From contig JAYGXS010000005.1 in the NCBI GenBank assembly GCA_036362985.1, forward strand, positions 55,191,993 through 55,255,992: a stretch of DNA of 64,000 nucleotides. Direction: 5' to 3'. Positions within the stretch are counted from its first letter, which is position 1. Every line of letters begins with the position of its first letter. Of this stretch, positions 45,401 through 54,400 are shown one piece after another. The stretch comes from Ligula intestinalis. Lineage: Eukaryota > Platyhelminthes > Cestoda > Diphyllobothriidea > Diphyllobothriidae. The notes beneath the pieces are model-generated. The model worked only from the letters and a program-made list of their open reading frames with translations, made no database searches and was not told where the DNA came from. Made by a program: the position numbers and the translations under genes.

Positions 45401-45869
45401 AGAGGAGTTAGTAGCCTCCACTTCCACACATCGGTCACGGGAGCCCACTCCCCCCTCGTGCAATGGGGACACAAAGTACCCAGATTTCATCGCGCGGCCT
45501 ACCACGGCAGCTGAGTTCTACGCGATGCTCAATCGCATTGACAGTAGCCCTGTCGACAGCGTGCATAGTGATGCTAACGAAAGCCAAACTGAAAATGTGT
45601 CCGCAGCCTACCCCTCGGAATCTCCTCTCTTACCTTCGTTTACGAATTCTACAACTACTCTTTTACCGGAACCTACATCAGTGACCGCCGTAGCCCCCGC
45701 GGGAAGTGGTTTGCATCTACCTCTGTCTGTGTCAGCCGAATCGGTGGAGGGCGGCGGGGACAATCGTAGCAAATATGCGCCGCGTTGCCGATCTGCGCCC
45801 GCCTCACCTCAGCCACTGCCTTTTATTCCGCGCTCCTCCTCCTCCTCTCACTCATTTTCGTCTTCGTGA
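30376..45869 (+). CDS. TOPORS: TOPORS RING E3 ubiquitin/SUMO ligase, five-exon model
   Basis: Topors is a nuclear ligase with ubiquitin and SUMO E3 activity. Preferred exons: 30376-30454, 31027-31199, 31270-32594, 35561-35719 and 43184-45869. These join in frame to about 1,473 residues; human TOPORS is about 1,045. Exons 3-5 are firm: phase-2 junctions match exactly and donors/acceptors are canonical. The C3HC4 RING lies at 32215-32331. Exon 5 carries the conserved post-RING region, including MAPWLAYI and DDTIEHFRWELEQFARF, equivalent to the family signature TEHFIHEF.SFARSP. Low-complexity Ser/Thr tracts and several SUMO-interaction-like motifs follow. Exons 1-2 and a 70-bp intron are less sure; starts at 31045 or 31234 with that intron retained are the alternatives. 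The 7.5-kb last intron holds a MITE, PLEs, pogo-like DNA, a Tc1 fragment and SINEs. Confidence 0.85.
31027..31199 (+). CDS. TOPORS: Candidate TOPORS second exon
   Basis: It follows a strong acceptor (T-tract then CAG at 31024-31026). Read in phase 1 it encodes a Ser/Thr/Leu-rich stretch to SLSYLRP and meets GTGTGA at 31200. Splicing to 31270 (after GCCCAG) restores the frame of the long downstream exon. In the other frame a TGA sits just before the ATG at 31045, and the peptide there is Arg/Pro-rich and less protein-like. Confidence 0.45.
31270..32594 (+). CDS. TOPORS: TOPORS exon with RING finger
   Basis: It encodes a poly-Ser region (31320-31420), basic and Ser-rich stretches, a SUMO-interaction-like IIPIDLERD just before the RING, and then the RING: CVIC, CMHTYCFQC, CPLC (C-x2-C-x12-C-x-H-x2-C-x2-C-x10-C-x2-C). 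After the RING, ERILHSIVSD matches the FDSIFHSV segment of TOPORS. The donor is CTGG|GTGAGT, phase 2. The frame is open upstream to 31045, which allows an alternative start. Confidence 0.9.
31320..31425 (+). repeat. Poly-serine coding tract
   Basis: TCC/TCT/TCG codons dominate, encoding an almost pure serine run inside the TOPORS RING exon. Codons are mixed rather than one repeated triplet, so this is an old tract under coding constraint more than a fresh microsatellite. Confidence 0.75.
32595..34851. other. TOPORS intron 3, AT-rich
   Basis: Two similar blocks (32690-32890 and 32900-33100: TAATAACCGCTTA / CAATAGCCGCTTAC, ...TTTTAAGTAGGG / TTTTAATTAGGG) show a local tandem duplication of about 200 bases. 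The rest is AT-rich with no element recognised. Confidence 0.5.
34690..34735 (-). ncRNA. Hammerhead-like motif, isolated
   Basis: On - : CGATGA (one change in the core), TTAA, a perfect 7-bp stem GGATTCC/GGAATCC with a CGAC loop, then GAAACGTCAGG. The extra bases between core and stem argue against a canonical fold. Confidence 0.42.
34852..35149 (-). repeat. LTR-like repeat, copy 2 (inverted)
   Basis: Reverse-complement match to 28397-28802 with internal deletions: CGACTGCCCCTTAAATAGCG, AGGCTGCCAGCAGA, GTTGATGTACTTGTACAAGT, and the shared outer GTGTTCCTGTGTCAACACCGG (34813-34833). The two copies face each other across the STUB1 end and TOPORS exons 1-3. Confidence 0.65.
35561..35719 (+). CDS. 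TOPORS: TOPORS middle exon
   Basis: The acceptor is GCCAAACAG and the donor is CC|GTGAGT. The first base completes the Gly codon left by the previous exon and the last two bases leave phase 2. It encodes a helical stretch (LTSIVDQHHLMLASLVAHAL, then LVRQLVYLQNLYSVILSG). It corresponds by position to the helical segment between the RING and the conserved TOPORS core. Confidence 0.82.
36026..36900 (+). mobile_element. PLE family A fragment inserted in a MITE
   Basis: It encodes GVLYCIPCQNCPRNYTGQTG (GIY-YIG start, YTG for YIG), GSRIREHKRAVQRGDESSQV and [20 protein letters not shown]. Only the C-terminal part of a PLE is present. It interrupts a 0.57-kb repeat whose uninterrupted copy lies at 0.72-1.28 kb. 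A hammerhead-like motif in the opposite orientation lies near its left end (36123-36165). Confidence 0.82.
36123..36165 (-). ncRNA. Hammerhead-like motif (degenerate)
   Basis: On - : CTGACGA, AGGACTC..GGAGCCC arm pair, then GAACGCTTAG. It is a decayed form of the same motif, at the left edge of the 36-kb PLE. Confidence 0.35.
37550..38065 (+). mobile_element. LINE 3'-tail fragment with upstream shared unit
   Basis: 37880-38060 matches the 3' end of the RTE-like LINE at 48.0-48.2 kb in reverse: GTGGAGCTTTCCAGATCCGC, CGCCAATCGTCACGCGTGGAG, GGCATGATCACAGCCGTAAC. The preceding 37550-37660 unit (CCTTCAGCGAAGGTTAGCTG) also precedes a similar tail at 50.3 kb. Confidence 0.65.
38630..38950 (-). mobile_element. 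Tc1/mariner transposase fragment
   Basis: On - with stops it reads VRLQDNAPAHRAQEL (about 38850), then SLDLNLIENLLMLIKKDW, matching the QDNAPxH and SPDLNPIENLW..LK blocks with the second and third catalytic acidic regions. Other parts and termini are absent. Confidence 0.78.
39334..39470 (+). repeat. 137-base direct repeat, copy 1
   Basis: TAAACTACCAAGTCAAATTT to GGAAGAGGATA. It is similar to 39986-40122 and is interrupted at its end by the pogo-like left terminus at a TA. Confidence 0.8.
39471..39978 (+). mobile_element. Pogo-like DNA transposon, internally deleted
   Basis: The left end is CAGTAGTCGCCGGTTATTAA, and the right end reads CAGTAGCCGCCGGTTATTAA in reverse complement; TA flanks both. 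Inside, 39615-39790 encodes a transposase C-terminus with FWCLEKDIKEHL and PKQLTLDRFFKRV. The QLTLDRFF segment (39729-39752) is a textbook PCNA-interacting (PIP) box, as known from pogo transposases. The DDE domain is gone. Confidence 0.8.
39986..40122 (+). repeat. 137-base direct repeat, copy 2
   Basis: TAAACTACCAAGTCAAATTT to GGGAAAGGACATA, continuing uninterrupted into CTGACTATTGC. It starts right after the right terminus of the pogo-like element. Confidence 0.8.
40535..40609 (-). repeat. Extra pogo-like terminus, inverted
   Basis: The reverse complement matches 39471-39545 at nearly every base (CAGTAGTCGCCGGTTATTAA, then GGTTAATAGGCCCAGCCGCG) and is flanked by TA. It is closer to the left end of the 39.5-kb element than that element's own right end is. 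It could be the true partner of 39471, making a 1.14-kb element. Confidence 0.8.
40740..40862 (-). mobile_element. tRNA-derived SINE
   Basis: CAAAGACAAAAGAGGCTGAA, TCTGGCTTATTAGCCCC, CACGAACTCGCGACC and GTTTAACCATTTCGTCATGA. The middle is shortened. It lies in TOPORS intron 4. Confidence 0.72.
41010..41070 (-). mobile_element. SINE body fragment
   Basis: CCCCGACAAAGCCAGGGGAGAC, then ACTACTCGTCGTCAAGCT; only the body region is left. Confidence 0.45.
41580..42240 (-). mobile_element. PLE family B fragment
   Basis: On - it reads GQTTRSLKKRIREYIPAWLS, SSILAHLIDTNHQVDAREAF and [20 protein letters not shown], the end of the GIY-YIG region plus the C-terminus, then 3' sequence ending near GGCCTGATGATG (about 41600). 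The open frame of 160 codons is the longest left. Confidence 0.82.
42233..42420 (-). mobile_element. tRNA-derived SINE
   Basis: GAAGGACATTTCCGACAGAG, TTTCTGGCTCATTAATCGTC, GAGTTTCGAACTCGCATCTC and GAACCATTGAGACACGAGCT. Confidence 0.75.
42555..42692 (-). mobile_element. SINE, partial copy
   Basis: GAAGGACATTACCGACAAAT, TTTCTGGCTCATTAGACGTC and CTTGAGTTTCATATC. It is arranged in tandem with the 42.23-kb copy, separated by about 130 bases. Confidence 0.68.
42693..43183. other. End of TOPORS intron 4
   Basis: AT-rich sequence leading to the acceptor CATCTAG at 43183; nothing else recognised. Confidence 0.5.
43184..45869 (+). CDS. TOPORS: TOPORS last exon (conserved core and SIM-rich tail)
   Basis: The acceptor ends CATCTAG, and the first base completes the Pro codon. 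The frame is open for 895 codons to TGA at 45867-45869. Its N-terminal third aligns to the TOPORS core (HRLVAFARRELQAMAPWL, and TIEHFRWELEQFARFGSS). The tail holds acidic SUMO-interaction-like motifs: FELIQLEDDEEP (about 44690), QPIVLSDSESD (about 44923) and SPILISDSSDVEE (about 45272). A Cys cluster, CCSDHQTHCCCC, lies near 45048-45083. No perfect AATAAA was seen by 46.2 kb. Confidence 0.9.
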
Positions 45870-46194
45870 TTGTCAGAGTGAACATTCAGGCCAAAACCAA
45901 CTAACGCTCCGGAGTTATTTACCTCCCCTCCCCCCTCCCCCCCAGCCTTCTCTTCTGTATATTTTGGCGTAACTGAGTATGCGTTTTTTTCCAGGTCTGC
46001 TTAACCTTGATCATGTATTTTGATCATCTTTTTTCTTTGTCAGATTATCGCTGTGCCAGTAGTAATAAGTGTAAGACAAGTTGAGCGGGTTTTTTGTTTC
46101 TGTTTCTGTCGTATAGGTTCGCTATCTATCAAGAGTACAGGCAGTTTGTGACGGTTCGAGGTCTGTGAATCGTGCTTGTAGAAATAAGCGGTCT

Positions 46195-46405
46195 ACGTTT
46201 GTGTGTGTTTCGTAGCCCTTGTTTGATTAAGAGTCCCCGCCGGAGTCCAAACTGGTTGTAGTTGGAAGAGGGAGTAAAGGCAAGACCTCGATCGGCTTGA
46301 GCCATAGGTCCGCGGGGGTGGGTTGGGTGCCTGGCCGGGAACTGCAGGCGGACAGATTCTGACAGTTATACGGAGAAACGCCACAGTCGAGAGATCTGTC
46401 GGATG
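46195..46405 (+). repeat. Unclassified GC-rich repeat, copy 3
   Basis: GAGTCCCCGCCGGAGTCCAA, GACCTCGATCGGCTTGAGCC and GGGTGCCTGGCCGGGAACTG. It lies just downstream of TOPORS. Confidence 0.72.
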
Positions 46406-46489
46406 TGGACGGGTCGAGTCGGTTTTACTACTGGCGAAGGAGCATTGAGTAGCCGTTGTGTATTTTAGCAAAGTACAGCGAGTGGCCGT

Positions 46490-46710
46490 CTGGAATTGTT
46501 TTTAAGGAAAGGTATAGATGCACACAAAATTGGTCTGAGCTGGTAACCTATCCTCACCTTCTCCAGGTAAGCCCTGTTTGGTTGAGAACAATACCCGAAC
46601 CCTCACTGCTCGTAAATTTGGTGACACAGTTTGCACAAGGCGTCTTTTCAGGAGTTTACTTGCCGCGTCCCCTCCAAAAGGGATTTATTTGGTAAACGTC
46701 AACGATGCCA
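46490..46710 (-). mobile_element. PLE family B fragment
   Basis: It aligns with 61095-61260: GATGCACACAAAATTGGTCT with GCACATAGATGTGGTCTGGG, and the block GGAGTT..CTTG..CGTCCCCT. It is heavily decayed and lies in the TOPORS downstream flank. Confidence 0.6.
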
Positions 46711-47984
46711 CACCAAAAGGAGCCGCAATCACGTCCAGCGCGTTCTGAATAATAGACGCAACTATTAACTCCACTGAGGTACAGAACTCATTTCTCGACG
46801 GTTAAGTAACTCGAGGATGGTAAAGAAATATCATCAGGAGCGGAAAATCGATCGATGGGATGCAACACAGCCACCTGCTGATGATCTCCTTTAAAATGGA
46901 CGTTCGGTCTGCGAATGGAGCAAAACCTATTTATTTCGAACGTACGTTCTCGAGGATGTTTTCAGTTAGCTTTCTTTTGGGTTCCACCTAAGTGTCGAAG
47001 GATTTTTACAGAACTAAACGCCCTCGGTTTTGTGGATAAGAGTACAAAAGCCCAAGTCAATCACGATACCCAAAGCTGAACTTGAGCATCTAAGGTTCGT
47101 GAGCGTCCGAAGTTGGAAAAGGAATCATTTTCTTATTGATCCATCGGAACAACTGCAACTGTTGGAATTCATCAAAACCATCTGGATTTAAATAACCATA
47201 GATGTACATTCTATGTGGTATATAGGAGTTCGTCCAACTCTCCGAAAACTCGAATTCGTACGCAAAAGACACATTCGACCTCATATACGAATAAAACTTG
47301 TCTTTCTTAATCTGAGCCATGTTGAATAAATAGATAAGTATTGCCAGCATAGCTAGGCTATCGCACCGGATTACGCTTAACGACAACCATAATGGCCGTT
47401 AGTGGTCTAGCCAACAACGTGCACATGGCCACACCGCAGCTAAGTAAACCAACTGAAAAATAAAGTCTAATTCCGAACTCGCACACATCCACACTCGCCG
47501 AAACGCTTTGACACTCCCATAAATGCCAAAGTTCTCTTCAGTTAATAAATAACGCATGTTCCGTCTGTTGTTGCCCACGGGCTGTTCTGTGAGACACGAT
47601 TCAAGTGCAAAAATTACATTTTATTGTCTATTGGCAATCACAAGCTCAGGAACAAATCAGGCTTGTCTTACGAGTATGCCTCCGCAAAAACTGCGACGGC
47701 CCTCCAGTAGCTGAATTTATGGAGCGCTTGACTGGATTCCAAACGCGCAGGGGAGAAAGTTTCTTGACTGCATGAGTTGATACTTGTGGTCTGCATCACC
47801 AATAAATAGTTCGTAGATGTACTCGTGGGTTTTATTTACTCCCAACATTACTTATGCCATAAGAAAAAGCAACTATGCCAAGTTCGTTTGGTGCTACATG
47901 TATTCGCAGTCGTGTGACTGATGAGCCTTTGATCTCATAATATACCGGGTATCCAGACACTATTTAACTAAGGATTCCGTCAGG
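46711..47984. other. No supported gene
   Basis: A 98-codon frame on - (47386-47090) lacks a recognised domain and splice context. Confidence 0.45.
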
Positions 47985-48019
47985 TACTTGTACTTGTTAC
48001 GGCTGTGATCATGCCTGAT

Positions 48020-49300
48020 CTAGCCGGCCTCAATGATGTCACGAACGGTACCTCTCCATGCGTGGCGATTGGCGGCAGCGGATCTCGAAAGCTCCACCCA
48101 GTCCCTTCTCCAGCGACGGAGGCCGAAGATAGAAGGTCCAAGAACTGCTTCCATGTCTTGACGGACGGTGTCTAGCCAGGTCTTCAGTTGCCCTCCTCTT
48201 CGACGTTTCCAGGTGGGCTGCGGTGCCGGGTCGAGGGCAGCATAGGTAAGCTCGTGGGGCGGACGACGGAGAACGTGTCCAAACCACCTCAGTCGCCTTT
48301 GTTGAATGGCCTGAGATATCCTCGTGATACGATCGCAGCGGATGCGGACTGTCTTATTTGAGATGAAGTCGCTATGCTTAACTCGCAGGATCGTCCTCAG
48401 GCACCGGTGGTCAGACCTCCAGTCTTCGCTCATCTTCAGCGCGCACAGCCCAGCATTTACATCCATAGAGGAGGACTGACCGGATGGATGCACGGTATAC
48501 ACGAATCTTCGTGGCGATGGAGATGTCACGTCGGATCCATAGGCGCTTTCGAAGGGTTGAGAAAACCCAGCGATCAGCATCAATACGGGAGACAATGTCA
48601 TCCTTGCTCTGCCCATTTGGCAGCAGCCTCGCCCCGAGGTATTTAAAGCTGTCTACTTCTTCAAGTTGATGGCCATTTATACCCAGGGGTGCCTTTTCTT
48701 GGTCAGAAATGCAGCTCGAGGACAACTTCGTCTTTCCGGAATTTATGGACATGCCTACCGACATAGCGATCTCATTTAACCGCGACACTACTGACTGTAG
48801 ACCATCAAAGTTTGAGGCTAACAGCGCGATATCATCGGCATAGTCTAGATCAGTAAGTCGGCGTCCGGGTGCAAGTTCAACACCGTCCTCTTCATGTAGG
48901 GCATTGCCGAGAATCCAGTCAATGACGTAGTTAAACAGAATGGGCGAAAGGACGCAGCCCTGTCGGACACCAGACCGGATATCGAACGACTGAGAGAGAT
49001 TGTTGTGGACCAGGACTCGTGCGGTGGTAGACCGATAGTAGGCCTTAATCATCGCAATGAGTTTGGTCGGCATTCCATCCAGTTCCATTATTCGCCACAG
49101 GGACTCACGATGGATGGAATCGAATGCGGCGGCAAAGTCGACGAAGCAAACGGCCGTCGGTTGCTGGTAGCTATGGTGGAATTCTAGAGTGCGCCTCAGT
49201 ATGAATATTTGATACGCACGTCCACGCCCAGCTTGGAATCCGTCAGGTCTGGAACAGTAATAACTATCCAGAGCCTGGAATACAGCGAACACCGCGACTG
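48020..49300 (-). mobile_element. RTE-like LINE reverse transcriptase, 5' truncated
   Basis: On - the frame 49292-48411 encodes FQAGRGRAYQIFILRRTLEF, CFVDFAAAFDSIHRESLW (motif A), GVRQGCVLSPILFNYVIDWI (motif B), LDYADDIALLASN (motif C) and FKYLGARLLPNG. A frameshift near 48415 moves to the second frame with RRLRWFGHVLRRPPHEL and TWKRRRGGQLKTWLDTVRQD. This motif order is typical of RTE-clade elements such as those in schistosomes. The endonuclease domain is absent (5' truncation) and the 3' end is near 47985. Confidence 0.9.
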
Positions 49301-51198
49301 ACAGTGTGCGGTTTAAAATTCCTCCTGCTACGATTCAAACTGTAATTAACAAGGCAAAGAGTAGGTGGTAAATCTGTTCGATAAAAGATCGAATGCGTAC
49401 ATAGAAAAATAGCATTAAGAGGTTTACGGAAAACGTTTCATATAAAAATAGCTAGGCCTCTGTAGCTCTGAAATGGTCATCATCGATTGTAGAGTAGACG
49501 TGTCCCTCAGCACTCAGGAAGTCCAAATCTTCTCTAAAAGAAAGAGAGGAAAGGCTAATATCCCGAGACACATGTACTGTGACGGGTATATCGTCATCCG
49601 CTTAACAAATAGACGACCTATTGCAGTTGTCAACTGCGAGTCGCCAAGTAAAAAACGTCTTCTTTCGGCTTACCACAAAAGTCAGCCGAAAACGATCACA
49701 TCAACAGCCAAGCTACTGAAACTTGACAGTTATAAAGGGCGGTGGCTGCTAACTGAGAGAAAACGAAGCACTGGAATAATCTGTCCGAGTCAGATCGAAT
49801 GGGGGGGAGGGTGGGACGAGTTTGAACAACACCCAGTCCCTACGTGTGTTTGTCTTTATTGGTTGAATTTGCGTGAGACAACTACGCATACTTCATGTGT
49901 AAGTCGAACTCATTCCAGTGTTATTACCAATTGGCCTGACGTGCGCAGGCCACTGGCAGAAGACAGGGGAAGGGAGGTGAGGCTAAATTAACACGAATTG
50001 AGCGGTCAACTCAGCCAACTATAAACAACTCGACGCTGTTTCACAAGGGGGTTACAGTTGCGGGTGCGATGTCAGGTGATCAGATACCTGGGTACTACTA
50101 AGGATGGAGGGCTAGGGTGCAGTAGTTCCCTGATGTGACTCATTTATACGAGATCAGAGTTACTGCCTTTCTTAGAAATCTTGTTAATGCAGTCGTAGAT
50201 GGTAGAGTGCCTTTTAAAGGGCGTGAGCGCCGGCCTGAGCCATTACGACCTTAACAGTCAAAAATGGGCAACCCTGGCGCGCGCGCACACATACACAGAC
50301 CTTCAGCGATGGTTATCTACGAAATAAACGGACTATAGGGTCGCAGACCAGCAATGGTAGTGTTATCAGAGTGAGAAGGCCTCAGCTTTGGCAGACCCAC
50401 GGCCTTATAAGATATCGCAAAGTCCGTATACGTGTAATGGGGCTCTCCAGATGCGCCATCGCGAATCATCACGCTTGGAGAGGTAAATTTACGACATCAA
50501 AGCCAGACATTATTACGTTTGCAGCAAGCAACATTATTTGTAAGGATGAAATCATGGTTCATACAACGTTGTCCACTCAATCATTTACAGAATAACAACT
50601 ACCAACACAATGACTGGCACTTAAGGGGGAACGGCTAAAGGTAGCAGTTAGTGTCACAGAGCTGCTGATGCAAATTTGTAGACTGACAAAACGACTAAAA
50701 ACCGGGAAAATTGTGAACTCAGCAGGAAATACACAACTTTAAACAATCTCCTGCCACACTGGAAAAATCTGTGTTGATAGCTTGGACTTAAGAAAAGATA
50801 TGGGACGAAAGGGTCAAATGAATTTGTTGTTGATAATAAGTGGACTTCACAGGCGCCTTATTTGAGTGAACTAGGTGCCCCCGGTATGAATGGATACGAA
50901 AGCACGCAATTCGAGGCATCAAAATTCGGCAAATATCATAGGAAACATTTCCTAGTACACACTATTTGCAATGGAGCTACTAAATCTTATCAGGAAATGA
51001 AGGTTAGGACAAAAATACTCTCGAAAATGTTTTTTTTCGATTGATGTCACTGACTAATACCAGGAAATATAAAATTAAAAAGTACTTCAGGAGATCGTCA
51101 ATCTATGAAGCACAGGGTTCGAACTTCTCAACCAGGTGGTAAGATAGATCACTTAGGTCAAAATATTTGAAGTGTTCGTTATGAGCAAGCCGGCTTAC
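49301..51198. other. Region expected to hold the last RPA2 exon, not found
   Basis: Apart from the LINE tail at 50.3 kb, nothing was recognised. The missing winged-helix end (about 40 codons on -) should lie here or further left. Confidence 0.4.
50305..50510 (+). mobile_element. LINE 3'-tail fragment, second copy
   Basis: It begins CCTTCAGCGATGGTTATCTA, related to 37560, and ends with ATGGGGCTCTCCAGATGCGC, GAATCATCACGCTTGGAGAG, the decayed LINE tail. It is shorter than the 37.5-kb copy. Confidence 0.5.
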
Positions 51199-51464
51199 CT
51201 AATTTGTTGCTCCGGAACGCCGCGCAACTTCTCACAAATCTGCGCAACTGATATGCCTCTCTCATCTGGATAAGTGCGTACACTGACTAGAACCTGATGT
51301 TGAAGCACTGTTAGTCCACCGGTAGTTGTAGGGACCGAAACGTCTCCAGTAGAGCGCATCATAGAGTCAGTGCCCGAAGTCTTTGTCTTCGCTTGCAACA
51401 TTCTAGCGTAGATGGTCTCCAAGATGTGACAGGTGATCTCGTTCATATCATCGAGTGGGACAAC
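51199..51464 (-). CDS. RPA2: RPA2 exon 5 (end of OB fold, linker, winged-helix start)
   Basis: 88 codons plus 2 bases, from TTTATTTAG to TTAG|GTAAGC. It encodes PLDDMNEITCHILETIYARM, then a Thr/Ser linker, then GGLTVLQHQVL and GISVAQICEKLRGV, matching the RPA2 winged helix that binds XPA, UNG2 and SMARCAL1 in other animals. The frame continues into an unseen exon. Confidence 0.92.
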
Positions 51465-54400
51465 CTAAATAAAACGTCAATCAAGAGAAGAAACACATTT
51501 TTTTATTGATCCAGGTAGTGTCTACCTATTTCAGCTATCGCTTTCGTTTTTTCCTCAAACACTCCGTTCACACAGAATAAAACGTTTAACGAAAATTGGA
51601 AAGGATAAGACACAACTAATTGAGCTCTCTGATTGAAAGAACACGGGTTTAAGTTCGGTCTTGACTGAATGGTACACTCGACAAAGATACCAGTGGGCAA
51701 GGACGTGGCCCATAGCCCGAACTGGGAAAATAAAATTGTCTGATTCAGCTTAACAGATAGCCTGGCTACTCGCTGATTTTTTCTGAGCTCTATAGAAAGA
51801 GTTTATTCGACCACGTGTCCCATGTTGAGACTGAGTCTAGGGTACTTGTCGGCCTTCATGCGCATAAGACCCATGGGCCTGACTTTCACGCAACACTAGG
51901 AAACACACGAGCAAGCAGGCCTTTATTCTTAATTGCAATGAGAAGTCTGCAATTGGATACTTTTTTTAAATTAGTCATATCCTTTATGAGTAGAATTAAG
52001 TGCTTTGGTCTAAAAGAAATTGAACACCATTATGTTCTTAACAAGTTTTTTTCATTCTTGAAGGTTTTCTTACCAAATTTCGAAACCGTCTGAACTTGTA
52101 GACATAAGTGTCACAAGAAAAGCTACGCATTGTAGATTTGGGTCTGTGTGCAATTCCAACACCTAGTCCAGCAGCGATGCGCTCAGTCGCTTCTGAGACG
52201 TCTTTTATACATGGCAGAGCGTGCCATATCTTCGGTGGTTTGGGTCATCCGGGGCCGAACGCGTAGACATCGGTTTATAAATGCTTCTGGATAACCGTTC
52301 CGCATGAACTGGTCACGGAGATAACTGGCCTCGCGTGCATTTTCCTTTGGTTTACTGCAGTGGGTCTGGATCCATTTTAAGTGTTTTTACACAGCTCCGT
52401 TTGTGAGCAACTGGATGGTTACTGTGAAAACTTAGGAGTTTGTGTAATGTTCGTCGCCTTCCTGTAAACCGTCGTCTCGAAATCACCATTGGGTGTTCTC
52501 TTGACGAGGACATCAAGGAAAGGCAGCTGCTGCTCTTTTTCTTATTCCCATGTAAATTGTATGTCAGGAAATATCCCATTGAGCAAGTCACGGAAGTTTT
52601 GCAGCATATTTCTCTTGATGATGACAAAGGTGTCGTCGACGTAGCGGCGCCAGAAGACAGGCTCATGTTGGGCGAAGGCGATGTTTTCTAGTTCCTGTAG
52701 AACCAGTTCTGTCACTAAGCCAGAGATCGGGGAGCCCATCGGAGTTCCTTTGATCTGTTCGTACGTTTCTCCAGCAAAGGTAAAGTAAGTTTTCTGGCAG
52801 AATTCGAATAACCTCATAAAGTGTTCAATTTTTAGTTGGCTTTGGGCCTCATCATATGCCTCTTCAAGTCTCTGTAAGATATTCTGCGCCAGTTTTGGCG
52901 GTATGGATGTGAACAATGAAGTCACATCGAAAGAGACCATGACTTTGTCTGATTGAATCGTCCGACCTTGGAGGTCCTCGAGGAATGGAGAGGCTGATTG
53001 AACTGAGGTAATCTAGTTGCCTTGGAGGAATTTAAGTTTTCTATACATCCACTTTGCCAAGTTATAGGTTGGGCTGCCTTTAAGGGCAACGATTGGCCTA
53101 AGTGGGACATTCGATTTGTGGATTTTTGGTAGTCCATAAAATCGCGCCAGAGCTGTATCCGTTACTTTCATTTGGCGCCACTCATTCATAGTGATCGCAT
53201 TCTTGCGCCGGTATTCGGTTGGATAATGCTTTGGCTTGCGTATTTGGTGTTGGTTGGTAAAAAGCTCTGTCGTCAAGAAGAGTCTTAGCTTTGTCGTTAT
53301 AATCTTGCCGGTTCATCACGACAGTCGACCGTCCCTTATCAGCAGGTAAGATGATAATACTATCATCTTTCTTCAGTTCTCTCAAGGCTTTTGACTCACT
53401 TTGCGAGATGTAGCTAGCTGGTTTGAGCCATAAGCAACGAGGTCACACGTTGCCGTAATGGATGTTTAGTGTCATCAGTTGCCTCCGTTCTTACCAACAT
53501 CGCTTCTACTGTAGCAATGAAGTCAATTGGGACTGCATCTGCAGTATTAAAACAGGCTTAGTGCTGTAGCAAGCGTAATTGCTGCTCTGTTAATTGTTTC
53601 AACGAAAAATTTTGGACTAAGTCAGAATTCGCAGTGTCCGCGGGTTTCAATTTATTGAGCTTTCTCTCCAAAATCTCCTTTTCTTGGCCTGACGGTTTCG
53701 TGTTAAAGCTGAGATCGTTTTTCCAAGATTCTCGGCAATATAATCTCCGAAGATCTGGAAACACTCTCTTTTATCCTCCTCAATCTTGGCCTTGTACTTT
53801 CTTATGCGTCGGTGGCAGTCATCAATGAGGACTCTCACCATCTGTTTGATTAACCTTTTGGCAACTTCTCACCCCATAGCCGTATTTACTGGTGCCTTAT
53901 ATCTGAGGCATCGTGGCGTCACATCCTGTTGAAGGCACTTGTGAAGGAAACGTAGCTGTTCATAGGCTGCTGCTTCTCGGGTGGAGAATAGCTCCCAGCT
54001 GCGAGCTATGCGAATGCGAGAGAATACTCGTATTCCAGGAATGTCTATTGGTAAAGGAGACATATGGTCGATCACTGGATCGAGTATTCTCTCGCATTCG
54101 TGAACAATTCGGGCGTGAAGCGTTTCGCATAGCTCGCAGCTGGGAGCTATTCCGGCGCTGAGGAGGATTTAAGTGGTATCTTGGTCGACGATGTTGCACG
54201 CGTCAAATTCTGCTTTCTAACGAAGCAATCCGAATTTCAGCAATTCTTGATAGTAGAAGAGGTCTTTTGTAGACGCCAGCTGGAGAAGAATTTGAGCTCA
54301 TCGTCATCTTTCAATAAAGGAAGCATGTTAATGGTTTTTTCGCTGACTTAAGACTGATGATTAAGCGTGTTTCTAAACACTCCACATTCAAGCTTTAGGG

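Noticed and set aside
47090..47386. 98-codon frame on -
   Set aside because: Looks protein-like in composition, but no family was recognised and it does not continue RPA2.
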